25,798 nucleotides of DNA from an uncultured Eubacteriales bacterium (GTDB lineage: Bacteria > Bacillota > Clostridia > Oscillospirales > Oscillospiraceae), in the NCBI GenBank assembly GCA_900544705.1, contig UQWH01000026.1:1-25798 (forward strand), given 5' to 3'. The position numbers and the translations under genes are program-made. Of this stretch, positions 21,846 to 25,798 are shown piece by piece; position 1 is the stretch's first letter; each line of letters starts with the position of its first letter. The notes beneath the pieces were generated by a model. That model searched no databases and was not told where the DNA came from. It worked only from the letters and a program-made list of their open reading frames with translations.

Positions 21846-24275
21846 TTATCTGCGGCGGCGCTTTTCGCGCGGGGGACGCTGATCATGCTTTGCGACCTGA
21901 CGATCGAAGATCAACAGGAAGAAGCGCATCAGCGTCGGCGCGGTGAGAAGCAGGACAACCATGATCAGGCCGGACTGGTAATTGATCGCCGGAATTTCAA
22001 AGAATCCCGGAATAAGCAGCAGACAGAACAGCATCGCAGCGGACATGGCCGCAAAGACGATCAGCCGCAGCTTGGTAAAGGGCTTGGACACGTGGTACAG
22101 CGTGATCAGACCGACCGCGGCCAGTAGCCAAACCGCAATGGTATTCAGGTGCGTATCCGGCAGATTGAAGGTGGAGGTCAGCATCCCGGCCAGAATGACC
22201 AGAATGATGTTCGTCAGGCCACCCGGCATGGCACGGCGGATGACGTTGCGCATGAACTTGCCCTCAACTCTTGCGTAGTTCGGCTCCAGTGCGAGGAAGA
22301 AGGACGGCACGCCGATCGTCAGACTGCTGATGAGGGAAAGCTGGATGGCTTGCAGGGGATAGGGCATATTCACGAACATCAGCAGAATGGTCAGGACAAA
22401 GGAGAAGATGTTCTTCACAAGGAAGAGCGCCGCGGCGCGCTGGATGTTGTTGATGACCCGGCGGCCCTCCGCGACGATATGCGGCATGGCGCCAAACTGC
22501 GAATTGAGCAGCACGATCTGCGCGACCTGCGAGGCGGCCTGACTGCCGGAGGCCATTGCGATGCCGCAGTCGGCATCCTTGAGCGCAAGGACGTCGTTCA
22601 CGCCGTCGCCCGTCATGGCAACGGTATGGCCCTGTGCCTGAAATGCGCGCACGAGCATCCGTTTCTGCTCCGGCGTGACGCGGCCGAACACGGTGTATTT
22701 CCGCACGGCTTCGGCAAAATCACGTTCCGTGCGCAGACAGGTGGCGTCGATGTAGCGGTCGGCGTGCTCAATGCCGGCGCGGGTCGCGATCTCGGAGACC
22801 GTAATGGGGTTATCACCGGAGATAACGCGGATGGAAACGCCCTGCTCCGCAAAATAGCGGAAGGTGGCCTGCGCATCCGGGCGCAGCAGGTTGGAGAGGT
22901 AGATCAACGCGATGGGCGTGACAAGAGCACTGTCCAACTGGGTATCAAGCGTGGTTTCATAGGAGGCCAGCAGCAGCACGCGGCAGCCGCGCGCAGACCA
23001 CGGCTCCGTGTTGTCGCGGATGGAGTCATAGCGGCTGCCCATGACAAACTCCGGCGCGCCGATGATATAGCGCCCGTGCTCGCCGAAGTCGGCGGCGGAC
23101 CACTTGGTCGAGGAGGAGAAGGGGATCCGCTTGACCGCGTGCCAGCTGGACTGTTCGCCGAACTGGAGCGCCATGGCCTTCGCGGTTTCATTGTCCGGCT
23201 CCTCGCCATAATAAAACGCGGCGAGGATCTTCTCTATGTCGTCATAGGTGAAGCGCTCGGAGGCGAGCGGGAAGATGTCCGTGACCTCCATGGCCGGCTC
23301 CGTGATGGTGCCGGTCTTGTCCACGCAGAGAACGTCCACATGGGCGAGAGTCTCAATGCAGTTCATGTCCTGCACCAGCACGCGACTGCGCGCCAGCTTC
23401 AAGCAGCTGACTGCGATGGCAACGCTGGTCAGAAGGTACAGCCCCTCCGGGATCATGCCGATCAGCGCGGCGACGGTGGATTCTACGGATTCGCGCAGGG
23501 GAAGCCCCTGAAATACATTGAGGTAGTGCCGAAGGAAGAGCATGATGCCCAGTGGAATGAGCGCAATACCGACGACGGTAATCAGGCGCGTCAGGGATTT
23601 CATCATCTCTGACTGCGTGGAGCGCACGTCGCGGCGGGCTTCCGCCGCCAGTTTTGCTGCATAGCTCTCTGCGCCGACGTGGGTGAGCTGGGCGCGGCAG
23701 CGCCCGGAGATGACAAAGCTGCCGGATTTGAGCGCGTCGCCCGGATTTTTGATGATGGCGTCGGCTTCACCGGTCAGTAAGGACTCATTGGCCTGCATCT
23801 GCCCGTCGCGCACGACGGCGTCGGCACAGATCTGGTCGCCTGCGGCAAATTCTACGATGTCGTCGCGCACGAGCTGGTCCGTCCGCACGCTCACGCGCTG
23901 GCCTGAGCGGATGACCTTCTGCTGCCCGGCGGCGACCAGCGTGAGCTTGTCCACCGCGCGCTTGGCGCGCGTTTCCTGAAAGATGCCGACGACGGTATTT
24001 GCCGCCGCGACGATCAGGAACATCAGGTTTTTGAAGGAGCCGACGACGATCAGCGCCGCGGCCAGCACCAGAAAGATCAGATTAAAAAAGGTGAATACGT
24101 TTTCCTTGACGATCTGGCGCTCGGTTTTTGTGTTTGTGGGAGGCTGCTTGTTGCTCAGACCATTCATCTGGCGGAGCTTGACCTCCTGCGGCGACAGGCC
24201 CTCATTAAAATCGGCGTTCAGCACCGGTATGGGGCGGTGGACTCTGGGCGGGAGCTTTTTCTCTTTCGGCTTCAT
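21846..24275 (-). CDS. cation-translocating P-type ATPase
   Basis: The protein has 809 residues from ATG 24275 behind AGGAG. The P-type cycle motifs appear in order: LLTGEAD (actuator loop, 167-172; the usual TGES reads TGEA but keeps the Glu), IPEGL in the ion-binding helix (about 275-279), DKTGT with phosphorylated D319, the P-domain motif GDNPITV and TGDGVNDVLALKDADCGIAM. About ten membrane segments are expected. The PEGL type and overall layout suit the P2/P3-like group widespread in Bacillota. Calcium, magnesium or another cation may be moved; this cannot be settled here. There is no N-terminal heavy-metal domain and no CPx motif, which argues against heavy-metal export. It is a single-gene unit. 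Confidence 0.93.
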   Translation of the reverse strand: MKPKEKKLPPRVHRPIPVLNADFNEGLSPQEVKLRQMNGLSNKQPPTNTKTERQIVKENVFTFFNLIFLVLAAALIVVGSFKNLMFLIVAAANTVVGIFQETRAKRAVDKLTLVAAGQQKVIRSGQRVSVRTDQLVRDDIVEFAAGDQICADAVVRDGQMQANESLLTGEADAIIKNPGDALKSGSFVISGRCRAQLTHVGAESYAAKLAAEARRDVRSTQSEMMKSLTRLITVVGIALIPLGIMLFLRHYLNVFQGLPLRESVESTVAALIGMIPEGLYLLTSVAIAVSCLKLARSRVLVQDMNCIETLAHVDVLCVDKTGTITEPAMEVTDIFPLASERFTYDDIEKILAAFYYGEEPDNETAKAMALQFGEQSSWHAVKRIPFSSSTKWSAADFGEHGRYIIGAPEFVMGSRYDSIRDNTEPWSARGCRVLLLASYETTLDTQLDSALVTPIALIYLSNLLRPDAQATFRYFAEQGVSIRVISGDNPITVSEIATRAGIEHADRYIDATCLRTERDFAEAVRKYTVFGRVTPEQKRMLVRAFQAQGHTVAMTGDGVNDVLALKDADCGIAMASGSQAASQVAQIVLLNSQFGAMPHIVAEGRRVINNIQRAAALFLVKNIFSFVLTILLMFVNMPYPLQAIQLSLISSLTIGVPSFFLALEPNYARVEGKFMRNVIRRAMPGGLTNIILVILAGMLTSTFNLPDTHLNTIAVWLLAAVGLITLYHVSKPFTKLRLIVFAAMSAAMLFCLLLIPGFFEIPAINYQSGLIMVVLLLTAPTLMRFFLLIFDRQVAKHDQRPPREKRRRR

Positions 24276-24310
24276 AGGCAGGACTCCTGTATCCCGAATT
24301 CTTCTTTTGC

Positions 24311-24319
24311 ATTATATCA
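24311..24319 (-). promoter_or_regulatory. extended -10 promoter of the P-type ATPase gene
   Basis: The minus strand reads TGA-TATAAT (24319-24311), an extended -10 box with a weak -35 (GTTATT, 24339-24334). It lies about 36 bases before ATG 24275. Confidence 0.6.
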
Positions 24320-24418
24320 CAAAAGTTCCGGGAATAACACCAATATGACAAAAAATTCATATTCCGGACATACTCGCATGAAAACGGGGGAAGAATCAGA
24401 AATAAATTCAAAAAAGAC

Positions 24419-24447
24419 TTGATTTACGGTAAATTCTATGCTAAGAT
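24419..24447 (+). promoter_or_regulatory. rplS promoter
   Basis: TTGATT (24419-24424), 17 bases, TAAGAT (24442-24447). The predicted start near 24454 gives a leader of about 76 bases. The segment 24340-24418 upstream holds nothing I recognise. Confidence 0.65.
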
Positions 24448-24453
24448 AACCAA

Positions 24454-24529
24454 GTCTGCAAATGGGTGGTCCTCTGCACGGCGCGGTCATCGCCGGTACG
24501 AACGCCTAATAAACAAGGAGGACAAAACT
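24454..24529 (+). promoter_or_regulatory. structured leader of rplS, possible L19 autoregulatory element
   Basis: The leader contains competing pairing partners: TGCA...TGCA and GTG...CAC around 24458-24480, and GGCG with two possible CGCC partners around 24480-24507. Leaders binding L19 are known in Bacillota (Rfam L19_leader), but I cannot confirm a match to that model by eye. Confidence 0.3.
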
Positions 24530-24871
24530 ATGGATCTGATGAAGGCTTTGACCAGCCAGTACATGAAGGAAGAGCTGCCGCAGATGAACGTCGGCGACAC
24601 CGTTCGTGTTCATGTCAAAATCAAGGAAGGTACTCGCGAGAGAGTGCAGGTTTTCGAAGGCACCATCATTGCCCGCAAGCATGGCGGCATTGAGGAGTCC
24701 ATCACCGTCCGCCGTCTGAGCTACGGCGTCGGCTGCGAAAAGGTGTTCCCGGTTCACTCCCCGAACATCGTCAAGGTAGAAACCGTTCGCCGCGGCAAGG
24801 TTCGCCGTGCGAAGCTCTACTATCTGCGCAACCGTCTTGGCAAGGCTGCAAAGGTCAAGGAAAGAGTCTAA
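24530..24871 (+). CDS. rplS: large-subunit ribosomal protein L19
   Basis: The protein has 113 residues from ATG 24530 after AAGGAGGAC; the open frame running back to 24419 includes the promoter. L19 lies at the subunit interface of the ribosome. Family features: DTVRVHVKIKEGTRERVQVFEGTIIARK, ESITVRRLSYGVGCEKVFP, HSPNIVKVE and the basic tail GKVRRAKLYYLRNRLGKAAKVKE. It is alone here, without the rpsP-rimM-trmD genes that precede it in many bacteria. Confidence 0.98.
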   Translation: MDLMKALTSQYMKEELPQMNVGDTVRVHVKIKEGTRERVQVFEGTIIARKHGGIEESITVRRLSYGVGCEKVFPVHSPNIVKVETVRRGKVRRAKLYYLRNRLGKAAKVKERV

Positions 24872-24881
24872 ATTCAAAAGC

Positions 24882-24909
24882 AAAGCCTCCGGCATCCGCC
24901 GGGGGCTTT
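24882..24909 (+). terminator. rplS terminator
   Basis: A 12-bp stem (24882-24893/24898-24909, one G-T pair) with loop ATCC is followed by TCTTTTTTT. Confidence 0.93.
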
Positions 24910-24988
24910 CTTTTTTTAGAAAAGTTGATTGTTAAAATAAATTCAGAGAAATTTGTGGAATTTGCCCATGACGATTCTTTGAAAATTC

Positions 24989-24997
24989 TGGTATAAT
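24989..24997 (+). promoter_or_regulatory. extended -10 promoter of the CarD-family gene
   Basis: TGG-TATAAT (24989-24997) is a perfect extended -10 box. A weak -35 (ATGACG, 24968-24973) lies 18 bases upstream. The leader to GTG 25030 is about 26 bases. Confidence 0.75.
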
Positions 24998-25029
24998 ACA
25001 AATAACGGAATCGGAAGGAGGCGAATTCG

Positions 25030-25536
25030 GTGCTGCGGGATGGTGAAATGGTGATTTATGGCACAGAGGGTGTTTGCAGGATCGCCGGAACGGAGAGCAT
25101 GAAGGTCGGCGGGACGAGAGCGGAGTATTATGTTCTCAAACCTGTCTATCGGGAAAATGCCACGGTTTTCGTTCCAAAGGAAAATGAGCGGCTCGTTGCA
25201 AAAATGCGGAGAGTGCTGTCCGCGGAGGAGATCGACCGATTGCTTGGTGCGGCAGCACAGGAGGAAGTTGCGTGGGTCGAAGATCCGAATGAGCGGAAGG
25301 AAGCCTATGCAGAGATTCTGAAAAGCGGCGACCGCTGCCGCATTGTGCGGATGATCCATGCGCTGCACCTGCGGCGGCAGGAGCTGCGCAGCGCCGGGAA
25401 ACAGCTCCGCAGCGGCGACGATCAGCTTCTGCGCGACGCGGAACGCCTGCTGCACGATGAATTTGCGCTGGTGCTGCACATTCCGCAGCAGGAGGTGCCG
25501 GAGTACATCCGCAGGAAGATCATGGCCGGCGCGTGA
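25030..25536 (+). CDS. CarD/CdnL-family transcription regulator
   Basis: The protein has 168 residues with a GTG start at 25030, eight bases after AAGGAGG. The N-terminal Tudor-like RNA-polymerase-interacting domain (about 1-60) shows GEMVIYGTEGVCRIAG and YYVLKPVYRENATVFVP, as in CarD_CdnL_TRCF. The C-terminal helical part (about 65-165) is rich in charged residues (RMIHALHLRRQEL, RDAERLLHDEFALVLHI). CarD proteins bind RNA-polymerase beta and the upstream edge of the promoter bubble to tune initiation. It is a single gene between its own promoter and a perfect palindromic terminator. Confidence 0.93.
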   Translation: MLRDGEMVIYGTEGVCRIAGTESMKVGGTRAEYYVLKPVYRENATVFVPKENERLVAKMRRVLSAEEIDRLLGAAAQEEVAWVEDPNERKEAYAEILKSGDRCRIVRMIHALHLRRQELRSAGKQLRSGDDQLLRDAERLLHDEFALVLHIPQQEVPEYIRRKIMAGA

Positions 25537-25561
25537 TTCGATATAATAATAGAGTTTTTCA

Positions 25562-25591
25562 AAAACCGACTGAGAGCTCTCAGTCGGTTTT
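25562..25591. terminator. perfect 30-bp palindromic bidirectional terminator
   Basis: AAAACCGACTGAGAG meets its exact reverse complement at 25576/25577. T-rich sequence follows on both strands, so it serves the CarD gene and the convergent XRE-type gene. Confidence 0.9.
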
Positions 25592-25606
25592 GTGTTTCAG
25601 ACGCAT

Positions 25607-25798
25607 TTATCGGTTTCGTTCAGGGCGATCGGTCAGTCCGAGCAGATAATCTACAGAAACGCGATAAAACTCCGAAAGACGGATAAGAATCTCGGTAGGT
25701 ATGTCACGTTGACCTAATTCGTAATTGCTATAGACCTGCTGCAAATGCTCATGTACGGTAGAGAAGCACAAAGCAAAACAAGGATAGCCAGCCCTGCC
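25607..25798 (-). CDS. XRE-type HTH regulator, C-terminal part only
   Basis: The frame is open from the stop (25607-25609) to the right edge, 63 residues. The C-terminal 45 residues (QQVYSNYELGQRDIP, then ILIRLSEFYRVSVDYLLGLTD) are a clear match to the end of a Cro/C1-type helix-turn-helix domain. The residues before them (near the edge, with two Cys and no TQxxLA pattern) fit the first helices poorly, so either the protein is divergent or the 5' part is disrupted. The start is outside the window. The target is unknown. Confidence 0.75.
   Translation of the reverse strand, partial: GRAGYPCFALCFSTVHEHLQQVYSNYELGQRDIPTEILIRLSEFYRVSVDYLLGLTDRPERNR

Noticed and set aside
22149..23612. 487-codon plus-strand open frame inside the P-type ATPase gene
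   Set aside because: It is the antisense shadow of the ATPase, whose motifs are all present on the minus strand.
25540..25552. TATAATAAT-like sequence after the CarD gene
   Set aside because: It sits just before a strong terminator with no gene to drive on the plus strand.

Overview
The window looks like a chromosomal piece of a GC-rich Gram-positive anaerobe of the Bacillota, class Clostridia, most like the gut Oscillospiraceae. This is an inference from gene content: a DUF1540 protein, a TSCPD-domain protein, the TIGR03960/TIGR03936 radical-SAM pair, a CarD-family regulator, a tepA-like gene near ftsK/spoIIIE, and sigma-A promoters plus a CIRCE operator of Gram-positive type. No tRNA, rRNA, CRISPR array, insertion sequence or prophage gene was seen.

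Left region (1-5103, all minus strand): a signalling locus beside a surface protein. In transcription order it encodes a 7TM-type sensor with a PAS-like segment, a coiled coil and no recognisable kinase core; a HisKA_3-type histidine kinase; a LuxR/NarL-type response regulator; a stand-alone receiver-like protein with Glu at the phospho-Asp position; and a secreted protein, cut by the left edge, built of 149-residue repeats resembling Spy0128/FctA pilin domains. The first three genes overlap by ATGA-type junctions. The receiver-like gene has its own promoter, with a dyad next to its -35 box. This is the most interesting part of the window.

Middle (5390-13300): htpG sits under a strong promoter overlapped by a CIRCE operator (HrcA control). 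Then come a minus-strand pair (TSCPD protein, LURP-one/YxjI-like protein) and a plus-strand run of a ClpP-fold protease (tepA-like), a UppP/BacA-like membrane protein that lacks key catalytic residues, an FtsK/SpoIIIE translocase and an ECF-transporter S component.

Right of centre (13300-19653): rpe diverges from a Cys-rich DUF1540 protein, followed by a YihY/BrkB-like membrane protein on the minus strand. Divergent from that, through two overlapping promoters, is a tightly coupled operon: a TIM-barrel sugar-phosphate isomerase-like protein, an RfbA-like nucleotidyltransferase, a TIGR03960 B12-binding/radical-SAM protein and a TIGR03936 (DUF2344) partner. All three junctions overlap.

Right (19654-25798): two tandem FemAB-type peptidoglycan bridge transferases, a P-type cation ATPase on the minus strand, rplS (L19) with a structured leader, a CarD-family regulator, and the 3' end of an XRE-type regulator running off the right edge. 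Each of the five convergent gene pairs shares one hairpin terminator that can work in both directions. Cell-envelope functions recur (pilin-like protein, UppP-like, RfbA, two FemAB, YihY), but apart from the operons noted I see no evidence that they form one system.
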